Shown here in pieces: positions 35,524 to 44,454 of a stretch of 64,000 bases of DNA. A model generated the notes under the pieces. That model saw only the letters and a program-made list of their open reading frames with translations. It ran no database searches and was not told the DNA's origin. Source of the DNA: Lachnospiraceae bacterium. Lineage in GTDB: Bacteria; Bacillota; Clostridia; Lachnospirales; Lachnospiraceae. The DNA lies in contig CAJTBO010000006.1 of the NCBI GenBank assembly GCA_910573755.1, forward strand, positions 62,001 through 126,000. Direction: 5' to 3'. The translations under genes and the position numbers were made by a program. How positions within the stretch are numbered: the first letter of the stretch is position 1; the number at the start of each line of letters is the position of its first letter.

Positions 35524-36198
35524 ATGAGAATCCTTCTGGTAGAAGATGACGAAAAATTAAAAACTTCTCTCGCCTTTCAGCTGGAACAGGAGAATTTTAT
35601 CGTTGATACCTGCTCCGACGGAGAAGAGGCTCTTTACTATATTGAACAGAATATCCACGACCTTATCCTGCTTGACCGGATGCTGCCCTATTTAAGCGGC
35701 ACCGAAGTCCTGCTGAAAATGCGCAGGAGCAATAACCAGACACCTGTTATTCTAATCACCGCCCTTGGCACCCTCGACGACAAGGTAACCGGGCTCGATC
35801 TGGGCGCTGACGATTATCTGGTAAAACCCTTTGCCTTTGAAGAACTGATGGCAAGAATCCGGTGCATCACCCGCCGCCCCCGCAGAATGGAACTGACGGG
35901 GCAGCTTGCCTTCGGGGATATCGTGTACCGGCCGGAGGAAAATACGCTGACCGGCATATCCGGCTCCTGCAGTATGTCCAAACGGGAGGGATGCCTTCTG
36001 GAAGTTTTTCTGCGCAGTCCCGGCCAGCCCCTCTCCCGTACTCTGCTGCTCACAAAGGTATGGGGGCCCGACAGCGATGTGGAGGACGGCAATCTGGATA
36101 ATTATATCCACTTTCTCAGAAGACGTTTAAAAACAGTGGGCAGCCGCGTCCTGATCCGGACGATCAGAGGCATCGGCTACCAGATCGAAGACCAGTAA
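35524..36198 (+). CDS. OmpR-family response regulator
   Basis: DNA-binding response regulator (224 aa). The receiver domain has the acidic pair EDDEK, phospho-acceptor Asp in LILLDRML (about D51) and the Lys in YLVKPF. The C-terminal winged helix runs from about residue 125 and ends RTIRGIGYQIED. The ATG follows AAAGAGG. It is 41 bp ahead of its kinase. The three RR-box promoters around the adjacent lipoprotein cluster are its probable targets (inference from position and motif). Confidence 0.94.
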   Translation: MRILLVEDDEKLKTSLAFQLEQENFIVDTCSDGEEALYYIEQNIHDLILLDRMLPYLSGTEVLLKMRRSNNQTPVILITALGTLDDKVTGLDLGADDYLVKPFAFEELMARIRCITRRPRRMELTGQLAFGDIVYRPEENTLTGISGSCSMSKREGCLLEVFLRSPGQPLSRTLLLTKVWGPDSDVEDGNLDNYIHFLRRRLKTVGSRVLIRTIRGIGYQIEDQ

Positions 36199-36239
36199 AA
36201 CAGTGTTCCGGCTATCCGGACACAAAGCGGGGATATCCT

Positions 36240-37517
36240 ATGTTTCAAAAAGTACACTTCCGGCTCGCCGTCCTTTGCGGCTCCATCACGGCTTTCATCC
36301 TGCTCGTCATGTCCCTGGGCTATCTCTATATCTCGGAACAGGGTTTAAAAGAGAGCAGTTTTTCCTCTTTTCAGAATGATATGAATACCCTGATCGCCAA
36401 TCTGGAACACCAGAGCGTGATTACCCACGAATGGCTTACCAAAATGGAAGACGGCGGAAAATACCGGATCCACATCACGGACAACGGTATTCCTTTTCTG
36501 TTCAACGAGCGGGAAAACGAAGAAGAAAAACAACTCTTTCAGGAAGCATGGGATGCCTGGGAAAACACTCAGAAAACCGTCTACTCCGGCTCCTATTCCG
36601 ATATTTACCACACGGAATTTCAGTTCTCTCCGAAGAAAAGCGGTAAGAGCAGCTACTACGCCTGCGCCGCCGTGGCAGAGAGAAACAGCGGCTCTTTAAA
36701 TGTCATGATCCTCTCGCCCCTCGATGCGCTCAGCGCCCGGATCAGACGGCAGCGGCTTTTGTTTTTCGGGCTGGATATCCTCGCCGTGGCTGCCCTTTCC
36801 TTTTTTGCCTGGCATTTTACGAAGCGGATCTTAAAACCGTTGGAAGAAAATCAGAAAAAACAGACACAGTTCATCGCCTCCGCCTCCCATGAGCTTCGCA
36901 CGCCTCTGGCAGTGATCCTCTCCTGCGCCTCCGCTTCCGGAAAAGCGGCAGGGGAACAACGGACACATTTTCTGGATGCCATCCAATCCGAAGGAATGCG
37001 CATGTCCAAACTGATCGACGATATGCTGCTTTTAACCACCGCAGACACCGGGGGCTGGAGCATCAAGGCGGCGCCCGTTGAGCCGGATACGCTGCTTCTC
37101 AATCTCTATGAAGCCTTTCTGCCTGTTGCCGCGGAAAAAAATATAGCGCTCTCCATCACCCTGCCGGAAGAAGCCGTTCCGACAATCACCGGTGACAAAG
37201 AACGCATCACGCAGGTTCTCTCCATCCTGCTGCACAACGCCCTCAGCTATACGCCGCAGAAAGGCTCTGTGCGCCTGATCCTTGCCTGTCATGGAAAAAA
37301 TATCTGTTTTTCTGTGGAAGATAACGGTCCCGGCATCCCGGACGCCGAAAAAGAACAGATTTTTGAACGTTTCTACCGCAGTGACAGATCCCGCAGCAAA
37401 AAAGGCCACTTCGGGCTCGGGCTCTGTATCGCCTCCGAGATCGTCCACGCCCATCACGGCAGAATCCTGATCAAAGATACCCCCGGCGGCGGAAGCACTT
37501 TTATGGTATTACTATAG
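36240..37517 (+). CDS. Sensor histidine kinase of the propeller-SBP locus
   Basis: Membrane-bound kinase (425 aa). Spans lie at about residues 8-31 and 172-194 and enclose an extracellular sensor region of about 140 aa without a recognised domain. The H box is ASHELRTPL, the N box LLHNALSYTP, the G1 box VEDNGPGIP, the F box ERFYRSD and the G2 box GLGLCIA. No HAMP domain is evident. It presumably phosphorylates the regulator encoded upstream. Adjacency suggests it senses the ligand or state handled by the lipoproteins. Confidence 0.93.
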   Translation: MFQKVHFRLAVLCGSITAFILLVMSLGYLYISEQGLKESSFSSFQNDMNTLIANLEHQSVITHEWLTKMEDGGKYRIHITDNGIPFLFNERENEEEKQLFQEAWDAWENTQKTVYSGSYSDIYHTEFQFSPKKSGKSSYYACAAVAERNSGSLNVMILSPLDALSARIRRQRLLFFGLDILAVAALSFFAWHFTKRILKPLEENQKKQTQFIASASHELRTPLAVILSCASASGKAAGEQRTHFLDAIQSEGMRMSKLIDDMLLLTTADTGGWSIKAAPVEPDTLLLNLYEAFLPVAAEKNIALSITLPEEAVPTITGDKERITQVLSILLHNALSYTPQKGSVRLILACHGKNICFSVEDNGPGIPDAEKEQIFERFYRSDRSRSKKGHFGLGLCIASEIVHAHHGRILIKDTPGGGSTFMVLL

Positions 37518-37585
37518 CCTCTGTACAGGCTCATATTCCCGCCGGTGAACTGCAGATGCACAGCACAGACTACAGGCGTTCCCCT

Positions 37586-38626
37586 TTATGGTAAACTCAG
37601 CTTTACCGTAGACTCCTTCACCATCAGTTCTCCCTCAAAGACCTGCTGCATATGTTTCCTTTCCCCCTCCAGAATTTCAAACATCAGTTTTATGGTAGTC
37701 AGGGCGATCTCCTCCACCGGCTGGCGTATCGTCGTGATCCTCGGAATAAAATAATCCCCCGCCGCAATGCCGTCGAATCCCGCCACCGCTATATCTTCCG
37801 GCACCCTTTTCCCGGCATCTATGATCGCCCGGCAGGCGCCCATCGCCATGATATCCGAAATAACAAAGATCGCCGTAAAATCCTGGTCCTCCTGCAGCAG
37901 TTCACGCATCACCTCGTAGCCGTTTTCATAGGTATACGCCTCCTGCTTCCCGCTCATTTCGCGGATCAGCCTTTCATCCACGGCTATTCCGTGATCCCTC
38001 AGTGCTTTTCTATAACCCAGAAGACGCCGGTAGCCGACACTTTTCTCATCCATCTCCACACATAATATGGCGATCCGTTTATGCCCTCTGTCGATCAGAT
38101 GGGAGATCATCTTATAGCTTTCCTTTTCATCATCCACCGTCAAAAAGGAACACTGCATATTATCCACATTTTCCGGCGCAGCCCCCACCGTACTTAAAAT
38201 AAAAGGAACCTGCAGTTTTTCCAGCTTTTCCTCATCATGATTAAAATAGCCGCCCAGAAAGATGATACCCCTCACCCGTTTTTCCTTCACGACCTCCAGT
38301 GCCACATCCACTTCATCCTCATTCTGATTAACATGATTCAGCACCATTGCATATTTTTTACGTTTGATCTCCGCTTCTATCACTTTGATCATACTGCTGA
38401 AAACAGGATTGGTCATTCCCTTTACAAGCACCGCAATGCTCTTTGCATCTATTCTTTTCAGATTCCGCGCACTGTTATTCGGAATATAGCCATGTTCCCT
38501 TATTGTATCCATGACCTTTTGTTTTGTCTCCGGATTGATATCCGGATGGTTATTGATGGCGCGGGAGACAGTGCTGACTCCCACGCCGCATATTCGTGCC
38601 ACATCTTTAATGGTCAGTTCTTCCAT
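37586..38626 (-). CDS. LacI-family transcriptional regulator (GH28/malQ locus)
   Basis: Sugar-responsive repressor (346 aa). The N-terminal helix-turn-helix (TIKDVARICGVGVSTVSRA) and hinge helix (NNSARNLKR) are followed by a periplasmic-binding-like effector domain ending STVKLSLP. The ATG at 38626 follows GGGAG; a start at 38644 is less likely. It overlaps the malQ 3' end by 20 bp and is the last gene of the GH28-importer-MBL-malQ block. The three-unit operator at 45959-45994 is its likely target. Confidence 0.92.
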   Translation of the reverse strand: MEELTIKDVARICGVGVSTVSRAINNHPDINPETKQKVMDTIREHGYIPNNSARNLKRIDAKSIAVLVKGMTNPVFSSMIKVIEAEIKRKKYAMVLNHVNQNEDEVDVALEVVKEKRVRGIIFLGGYFNHDEEKLEKLQVPFILSTVGAAPENVDNMQCSFLTVDDEKESYKMISHLIDRGHKRIAILCVEMDEKSVGYRRLLGYRKALRDHGIAVDERLIREMSGKQEAYTYENGYEVMRELLQEDQDFTAIFVISDIMAMGACRAIIDAGKRVPEDIAVAGFDGIAAGDYFIPRITTIRQPVEEIALTTIKLMFEILEGERKHMQQVFEGELMVKESTVKLSLP

Positions 38627-40088
38627 ACAATTCTCCCAGATCATGCATCTGCTTCGCCAGCTTATCGGTCAGCATCTCTTTCCGGACTCTCCACTTCCAG
38701 TTATTTCCCAAAGTAGAGGGCGTATTGATCCTTGCTTCGCTCCCCAATGCCAGATAATCCTGAATCGGGATGACAGTCGTATCCGCCACGCTCTTCAGTG
38801 CTTCCCTGATAAATACAAGATGCACATCCTTTCGGGAGCGGATATCCAGATATTTCCTTGCGGCAGCCTTATCTTTTTTATCCAGCGCCTCATACCATCC
38901 CATGATCGTATCGTTATCGTGGGTGCCGGTGTATACCACACAGTTTGACGGATAATAGTAAGGCATATAATTTCCCGCCTCTCTGGAGTCAAAAGCAAAC
39001 TGCAAAATCTTCATTCCCGGAAACCCGGATCTTTCCACCAGTTTTTTCACCGTATCCGTCAAAAAGCCCAGATCCTCCGCTATGACTTCCCTGTTTCCCA
39101 GCTTCTTTTTCATGGTCTCGAAAACAGAGATCCCGGGGCCCTTCTCCCAGTGACCGCCTTCCGCCGTGACATTCCCGTAAGGGATCGAGTAGTATTCGTC
39201 GAATCCCCGGAAATGGTCTATCCTTACAATATCATAAAGTTCATAGCAATAACCGATCCGCTGCATCCACCAGTCATATTCCGTCTCTTTATGATACGCC
39301 CAGTCATAGAGGGGGTTGCCCCAGAGCTGCCCGGTAGCTGAAAAAAAGTCCGGCGGACAGCCGGCCACGGCCTTCGGCGTACCGTCCTTCTCCAATTGGA
39401 AAAGTTCCCGCCCCGCCCAGACGTCCGCGCTGTCCAACGCAACATAGATCGGAATATCTCCGATGATACGGATGCCCTTACCATTCGCATAATTTTTCAG
39501 TGCAAACCACTGCGATTGAAACAGATACTGTTCAAACCGGTAAAACCCGATCTCCTTTTTATAATGTTCCCTGTAGTACCGAAGCGCCTCTTCCTTTCGC
39601 AGCTTAATATTTTCTTCCCATGAAAGCCAGCCCACACCTCCAAAGGATTTTTTCACCGCCATATACAGCGCGTAATCTTCCAGCCAGTAAGCATTTTTCT
39701 CACAAAACCGGATAAATTCTTCATCCTTTGAAATGCCGCTGTTTTCATAGGCCTTCTGCAAAAGCCTGAAACGCTGCTTATATATTTTATCATAATCTAT
39801 GAAATCCCGGCAATCTCCAAAATCACATCCCCCGCACTCTTCTTCGCCGATCCATCCCTTCTCGATCAATGCCTTCAGATCAATATAATATGGATTCCCC
39901 GCAAAGGTGGAAAAAGACTGATAGGGGGAATCACCGTAACCGGTCGGCCCCAGCGGAAGAATCTGCCACAGACACTGTCCCGCCTTTTCCAGAAAATCCA
40001 CAAATTCATATGCTTCTTTTGAAAATGCACCAATCCCGTAAGGTGACCAGAGACTGGATACCGGCATCAATACGCCGCATCTTCTCAT
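38607..40088 (-). CDS. malQ: 4-alpha-glucanotransferase (GH77), copy 1
   Basis: Cytoplasmic amylomaltase (493 aa) that moves 1,4-alpha-glucan segments between maltodextrins. Family landmarks are RIDHFRGFDEYY with the catalytic nucleophile Asp, ViAEDLGFLTD with the acid/base Glu and GTHDNDT with the stabilising Asp. The N-terminus MRRCGVLMPVSSLWSPYGIG and a perfect AAGGAGG site fix the start at 40088; the frame extends to 40163 without support. It is paralogous to the gene at 61580. Its own promoter is visible at 40162-40204, so malQ and the LacI gene can be expressed apart from the importer. Confidence 0.94.
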   Translation of the reverse strand: MRRCGVLMPVSSLWSPYGIGAFSKEAYEFVDFLEKAGQCLWQILPLGPTGYGDSPYQSFSTFAGNPYYIDLKALIEKGWIGEEECGGCDFGDCRDFIDYDKIYKQRFRLLQKAYENSGISKDEEFIRFCEKNAYWLEDYALYMAVKKSFGGVGWLSWEENIKLRKEEALRYYREHYKKEIGFYRFEQYLFQSQWFALKNYANGKGIRIIGDIPIYVALDSADVWAGRELFQLEKDGTPKAVAGCPPDFFSATGQLWGNPLYDWAYHKETEYDWWMQRIGYCYELYDIVRIDHFRGFDEYYSIPYGNVTAEGGHWEKGPGISVFETMKKKLGNREVIAEDLGFLTDTVKKLVERSGFPGMKILQFAFDSREAGNYMPYYYPSNCVVYTGTHDNDTIMGWYEALDKKDKAAARKYLDIRSRKDVHLVFIREALKSVADTTVIPIQDYLALGSEARINTPSTLGNNWKWRVRKEMLTDKLAKQMHDLGELYGRTDH

Positions 40089-40154
40089 ATTTCTTTCCTC
40101 CTTGAAGAACACAGTCTTCTTTTTTGCAGAAATGGTTCTGACCGGCTCACCGGC

Positions 40155-40204
40155 AGCGATCATTATATCGCTTTAAGAGTATCACAAATCACTCCCGCAA
40201 TCAA
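40155..40204 (-). promoter_or_regulatory. malQ promoter with overlapping palindrome
   Basis: TTGATT (40199-40204), 17 bp and TACTCT (40176-40181) form a promoter on the minus strand. A second candidate -10, TATAAT, lies at 40162-40167. A perfect 6-bp inverted repeat, AGCGAT/ATCGCT (40155-40160 and 40167-40172), covers this second box and could be an operator. Confidence 0.55.
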
Positions 40205-40244
40205 TCCCGACAGTGTACAGATAAAACATGAAATCGGTTTTTCC

Positions 40245-40303
40245 GAATCATGTTCTCATGGAACGCGCAGTAAATGCGCATTCCTGCCCCGTGAAAAGTA
40301 ACG
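40245..40303 (-). repeat. Dispersed repeat, copy 2 (about 60 bp)
   Basis: Matches 16928-16990 at about 80%, as judged by eye. It contains an internal TGCGCA/TGCGCG hairpin on the minus strand. It lies in the MBL-malQ gap just after the MBL stop side. Confidence 0.6.
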
Positions 40304-40310
40304 TTTTTCT

Positions 40311-41150
40311 TTACTTCATCCGGATATGTTCCTCGTTATAAACAATGGATGCCTGCCCGTATCTGTGAACCAGCGCCGGTTCACTGCTCATATGGCGAAA
40401 ATCCCCCTGCTCCGGTTCCGCCTTCCCCGCAAGGATCTCCTCTGCGCATTCCATCAGGTCAAACAGATATTTTTTTCCGATGGGGCGCAGATAATGCCCC
40501 GGCAGGATCAGGTCAAACTCCTCCTGTCTTGCCGCCAGCTTTTTCAGATCCCTCAGATATTCTTCCACGCTCGAAGAATACGTATCAAAGATCAGGATCG
40601 GCGTGCTGACAACGGAATCCCCCGAAATTAAAATCCTGTTTTTACTGTCCAGAAAGACCATGCTGCCCGGCGTATGCCCTGAGATTCCGATCGCCTCAAA
40701 TTCTCTCCCCCCCAGATCAAAGCGCATCCCCTCCGCAATATTTCCCGAAGGTTTTTGTAAACACAGGCTCTTTCCGGTGAGGTCCAGTCCCGTATAAGCG
40801 GGTTCCTTTCTCTGCCGCATACAGAATTCCTGCCATTTTTCATTTGTCATATAGGGCGGTTCTGTCATCCATCCGTCCTTTTCGTTTAAGTATACCTCAT
40901 CAAATTCATAATTTCCAAGCGCATGGTCTATATGCCCATGGGTATTGACTACAAACACCGGCTTATCCGTCAAAGCCTTCACCGTCTCCTTCAGCCTGCC
41001 CAGCCCCGCACCGGTGTCCACGAGCATCGCCCGCTCCTTCCCTTCCGCCAGATACATAATATCCACGCCGAATTCATCCAGCGCATAAATGTGATCTGCC
41101 ACAAGCTGGATCACATAATCGTTTATTTTCCTGAGATTCAGATTATCCAT
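40311..41150 (-). CDS. MBL-fold metallo-hydrolase
   Basis: Soluble metallo-beta-lactamase-fold enzyme (279 aa). The metal-binding motif THGHIDH (HxHxDH) is present at about residue 79, followed by the later ligands GHTPGS, SGDSVV and PGHYLRP. The ATG at 41150 has GGGAG at five bases; the longer frame to 41174 does not. It is in line with the importer genes (MalG-type stop 86 bp upstream) and the malQ gene, so it may act on a sugar derivative or a lactone. The substrate cannot be deduced. Confidence 0.87.
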   Translation of the reverse strand: MDNLNLRKINDYVIQLVADHIYALDEFGVDIMYLAEGKERAMLVDTGAGLGRLKETVKALTDKPVFVVNTHGHIDHALGNYEFDEVYLNEKDGWMTEPPYMTNEKWQEFCMRQRKEPAYTGLDLTGKSLCLQKPSGNIAEGMRFDLGGREFEAIGISGHTPGSMVFLDSKNRILISGDSVVSTPILIFDTYSSSVEEYLRDLKKLAARQEEFDLILPGHYLRPIGKKYLFDLMECAEEILAGKAEPEQGDFRHMSSEPALVHRYGQASIVYNEEHIRMK

Positions 41151-41235
41151 TGCCGCTCCCTTTCCCTTTTTCATCCTTATACGGACGAAACGCCATAAGA
41201 TCTTTCTTTATGGCGTTCCTTCCCTGATTTTTCTC

Positions 41236-42066
41236 TTACATTTTCACAGCACCTGCCGTAATACCGCTGGTGATATATTTCTGTGCCAGTATATATAAAA
41301 TAACGATCGGAATGATGGAAAGCGTCAGTGCCGCTATCAGAAGATTCCAGTCCGAACTGGCATTGCTTCGGAACATATAGATCATAACTGTCAATGTTCT
41401 CTTTCCTGTCTCACCGATCATCAGGCTCGGCATCAGGAAATCATTCCATGTCCAAAGGAAGAACAGCACGCCGATCGTAATGCTTGTAGGCTTTACCAGC
41501 GGAAAGATGATCTGCATCATCGTGCGGAAAGCACCGCAGCCATCGATACAGGCGGCTTCTTCCAGATCCCTCGGTACGGATTTCAAAAATCCTACATAGG
41601 TAAAAATACCAAACGCACAGTGAAATCCGGCATACAGGCCGATCAGGACCGTCAGCTTGTTGTTCAGATTAAATTTTGTCGTCATAACCTGCAGCGCGAT
41701 CATGATCGTATGGAACGGAACGATCTGTCCCAAAGTAAACAAAATATACCAGAATGGTCCGTCTTTCGATTCAATATGCGCAATCCCGTATGCTGCAAAG
41801 AAACTCACGATCAATCCCACTACCACGGTTCCGCCCGTCACATACGCGGAATTTAAAAACACCCTTACGAAGTCCATTCTTGCCACTGCTTCTTTATAGT
41901 TATCCAGCGTAAAATGGGTGGGGAACGCCAAAAAGTTGGAGATCATATCGCTGTAAGGTTTAAAACTGTTCATTACCAGAAGCAGGATCGGCAGTACAAA
42001 TATAAAGCCCAGTACCAGCATAACTATCGTCGCCAGAATACCGCCTTTTTCTTTCGTTTCTCCCAT
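41236..42066 (-). CDS. Carbohydrate ABC transporter permease, MalG type (GH28/malQ locus)
   Basis: Six-span inner-membrane subunit (276 aa) with EAA loop DLEEAACIDGCGAFRTM and C-terminus SGITAGAVKM. Its ATG overlaps the stop of the MalF gene (ATG within TAATG), indicating translational coupling. GGGAGG lies upstream. It works with the binding protein at 43029 and the MalF-type subunit. Confidence 0.92.
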   Translation of the reverse strand: MGETKEKGGILATIVMLVLGFIFVLPILLLVMNSFKPYSDMISNFLAFPTHFTLDNYKEAVARMDFVRVFLNSAYVTGGTVVVGLIVSFFAAYGIAHIESKDGPFWYILFTLGQIVPFHTIMIALQVMTTKFNLNNKLTVLIGLYAGFHCAFGIFTYVGFLKSVPRDLEEAACIDGCGAFRTMMQIIFPLVKPTSITIGVLFFLWTWNDFLMPSLMIGETGKRTLTVMIYMFRSNASSDWNLLIAALTLSIIPIVILYILAQKYITSGITAGAVKM

Positions 42067-42950
42067 TAGTACGACACCTCCCGTTTCCTTGTGAAATTAA
42101 GCTGAATCAAAGTAACAATGGCAACTACCAGAAATAAGATCACAGACTTGGCAGCGCCGTATCCCATGTTGTATTTAACAAATGCTTCCTTATATATATC
42201 CATTGCCACCGGCATGGTCGTACCGTAAGGGCCGCCTGCCGTCATTGCGTTCGGTACATCGAATGCCTTGAAGGCGCCGGAGATGGATACAAACAGATTG
42301 ATTGTGATCGTCGGCATCAACAGCGGAAGCTGGATATCGCGTATCAGGCGCAGGCCCGTACATCCGTCGATCTTTCCCGCCTCGATCAGATCGATCGGTA
42401 TGGTCTGAAGCCCCGCTGTGTAGATCATCATCAAAAATCCGATCTGCTGCCATACCGATACCAGGATGATCGTAAAGGTCGCCGTCCCCGGTGAACCGAA
42501 CCAGCTGATCGATCCCAGCCAGTCCCAATGCATCGTCTCCGCCAGATTCGGCAGGATCTGCGAAAAGATAAAGGTCCAGATAAACGCTACCAGCACTGCG
42601 GAAATAATATTCGGAATAAAGAATAATGCGCGGGAGAGCCCTTTTGCCCTGATATTTTTATTCAGAAAATAAGCAAGTACAAAGCTTACCAGATTACTTC
42701 CGATGATCGTAAACACTCCGAGTTTCAGGTTAAAGAGAAACGATGTATGAAAACCTGAATCGGAAAACAGCTTCACATAATTCTCGAGCCCTGCCATGCT
42801 CTTTTTCCCGCTCATCAGATTCCAGTTCAGGAAAGAATACGGAATGGTTCCTCCGAACAAAGGTATCAGCAATGCTCCCGCATATAAAAGCAGTGCCGGC
42901 ACGATCAGCGCATAATAAAATTTTCTTCTTTTTTGAAATAAAATCGACAT
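42066..42950 (-). CDS. Carbohydrate ABC transporter permease, MalF type (GH28/malQ locus)
   Basis: Six-span inner-membrane subunit (294 aa). The N-terminus MSILFQKRRKFYYALIVPAL and EAA loop DLIEAGKIDGCTGLRLI are typical. Its binding site GGGGTAAG is weaker than those of its neighbours. It follows the binding protein by 78 bp and is coupled to the MalG gene. Confidence 0.92.
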   Translation of the reverse strand: MSILFQKRRKFYYALIVPALLLYAGALLIPLFGGTIPYSFLNWNLMSGKKSMAGLENYVKLFSDSGFHTSFLFNLKLGVFTIIGSNLVSFVLAYFLNKNIRAKGLSRALFFIPNIISAVLVAFIWTFIFSQILPNLAETMHWDWLGSISWFGSPGTATFTIILVSVWQQIGFLMMIYTAGLQTIPIDLIEAGKIDGCTGLRLIRDIQLPLLMPTITINLFVSISGAFKAFDVPNAMTAGGPYGTTMPVAMDIYKEAFVKYNMGYGAAKSVILFLVVAIVTLIQLNFTRKREVSY

Positions 42951-43028
42951 ATCTACTTACCCCTCCAAACAGCAGAGCAGCCGCAGCCGCCCTGTCTGTT
43001 TATTATATAATTGGCGGTTTCAAACAAG

Positions 43029-44339
43029 CTACTGGATAAAGTTCAGATAGCTCTCGTCTAATTCCTTGATAACAGTTGCCTGATCTTTCGCTCCTGCCAT
43101 ATACCCCTGTAAAATATCGCCCGATGTAACGTCAAAACCGTTTGCGTACTGCTGATATACCCAGGGAACCGTGTTTCCTTCATCACAGTATCTTGTATAA
43201 TCATCCATTGCGGAACTCGCTTCTCCGCCGCTGTAAGGCATTGCCGGGGGCGCATCGCCCAGATCCATCGTCAGCTGTGTGATCCATTTCTGTTCCGGAT
43301 CGCTCATGTATGCCAGTACCTTCTTACACAGATCGGGATGCTCCGTGTTGGCGTTGATAACATAGCAGGTAGCCACGTCCGCGCTGAGTTTGTTCTTGGA
43401 TGCATCGTTGGAAACCGGAACCGCAAAACATCCGATATCCTGTACGGGATCTGCATGTGCAACCGTCGAAAGGCTGAACTCACCGGATAACAGCATTGCC
43501 GCCTGGCCGTTTGCCAGCGCATTGAAGCCGGAAGTAGAATCCTGATCCATCATATTGCTGCCGGAATACTGTTTCATAATATCCAGAAATGCAAAAACTT
43601 CATCAATGCCGTCCACGCCGAAAGTACCTTCGCCGGAGTTCAGTGACGCAAGGAATCCCGGAATATCATCCTGTACAAAAGGTGTCAGCAGTGTGCTGAA
43701 TAAATGCTTTAATGTCCAGGACTCTTTGTAGGTCGGTGCGATCGGCTGAATGCCTGCAGCTTCCAGTTTCGCGCAGACCTCTGCAAATTCGTCTCTTGTC
43801 GTAGGAAGTGTGTCGATTCCTGCATTTGCAAAAATTTCCTTGTTATAGAAAACTCCTAAATACTCATTGGCATGCGGGAACGCATAAATCTTTCCGTCAG
43901 ATCCTTTTACCGCCTCCAGCGCCGTGGGATAAACCACATCCACGAAGGGTTCTTCGGAAAGATCCATCAGCCTGCCTGCTTCCGCAAATGCCACTACCTG
44001 CTGGTAAGGTGTCAGCAGATAAATATCCGGCAGATCGTTTGACGCTACCTTTGCGCCGAGGAAATCGGAATAGTCACCTGTCTGCATCTGGATATCCAGA
44101 TCAATATCAGGATTTTTGCTGTTGAAATCCTCCTGAATGGCCTGCAGGTCCTCACCCCAGCTTCCGTTCCATACCGCCATGGTGATCTTTGTCTTGCCGT
44201 CCGCACTGCTGCTTTCCGCCCCCCCGTCACTACCTGTGTCTCCGGCTGCATCTCCGCCGCCGCTGCTGCCGCAGGCTGTCATTGACAGTACCATTACCGC
44301 TGCCAGCCCGAGAGCCAGCCACTTTTTCATTCTTTTCAT
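43029..44339 (-). CDS. Sugar ABC transporter solute-binding lipoprotein (GH28/malQ locus)
   Basis: Extracellular sugar-binding lipoprotein (436 aa). The signal peptide MKRMKKWLALGLAAVMVLSM ends in a lipobox with Cys before GSSGGGD, followed by a Gly/Ser/Asp linker. The binding domain begins KITMAVWNGSWGEDL. The ATG at 44339 follows AAAGGAGG; the longer frame to 44366 contains that site and is rejected. Co-location with malQ and a beta-helix hydrolase points to an oligosaccharide ligand, perhaps an alpha-linked glucan or pectic fragment (inference). Confidence 0.92.
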   Translation of the reverse strand: MKRMKKWLALGLAAVMVLSMTACGSSGGGDAAGDTGSDGGAESSSADGKTKITMAVWNGSWGEDLQAIQEDFNSKNPDIDLDIQMQTGDYSDFLGAKVASNDLPDIYLLTPYQQVVAFAEAGRLMDLSEEPFVDVVYPTALEAVKGSDGKIYAFPHANEYLGVFYNKEIFANAGIDTLPTTRDEFAEVCAKLEAAGIQPIAPTYKESWTLKHLFSTLLTPFVQDDIPGFLASLNSGEGTFGVDGIDEVFAFLDIMKQYSGSNMMDQDSTSGFNALANGQAAMLLSGEFSLSTVAHADPVQDIGCFAVPVSNDASKNKLSADVATCYVINANTEHPDLCKKVLAYMSDPEQKWITQLTMDLGDAPPAMPYSGGEASSAMDDYTRYCDEGNTVPWVYQQYANGFDVTSGDILQGYMAGAKDQATVIKELDESYLNFIQ

Positions 44340-44454
44340 GCTTTTGCCTCCTTTTATTTTTTGCATGTATGTATTTCATCAGAGACCGGGATATTGTTAT
44401 CCGAAACCTTCCGGCTTTGTCCCCGAATAGTACCATATATCTACCCGCGACGGA

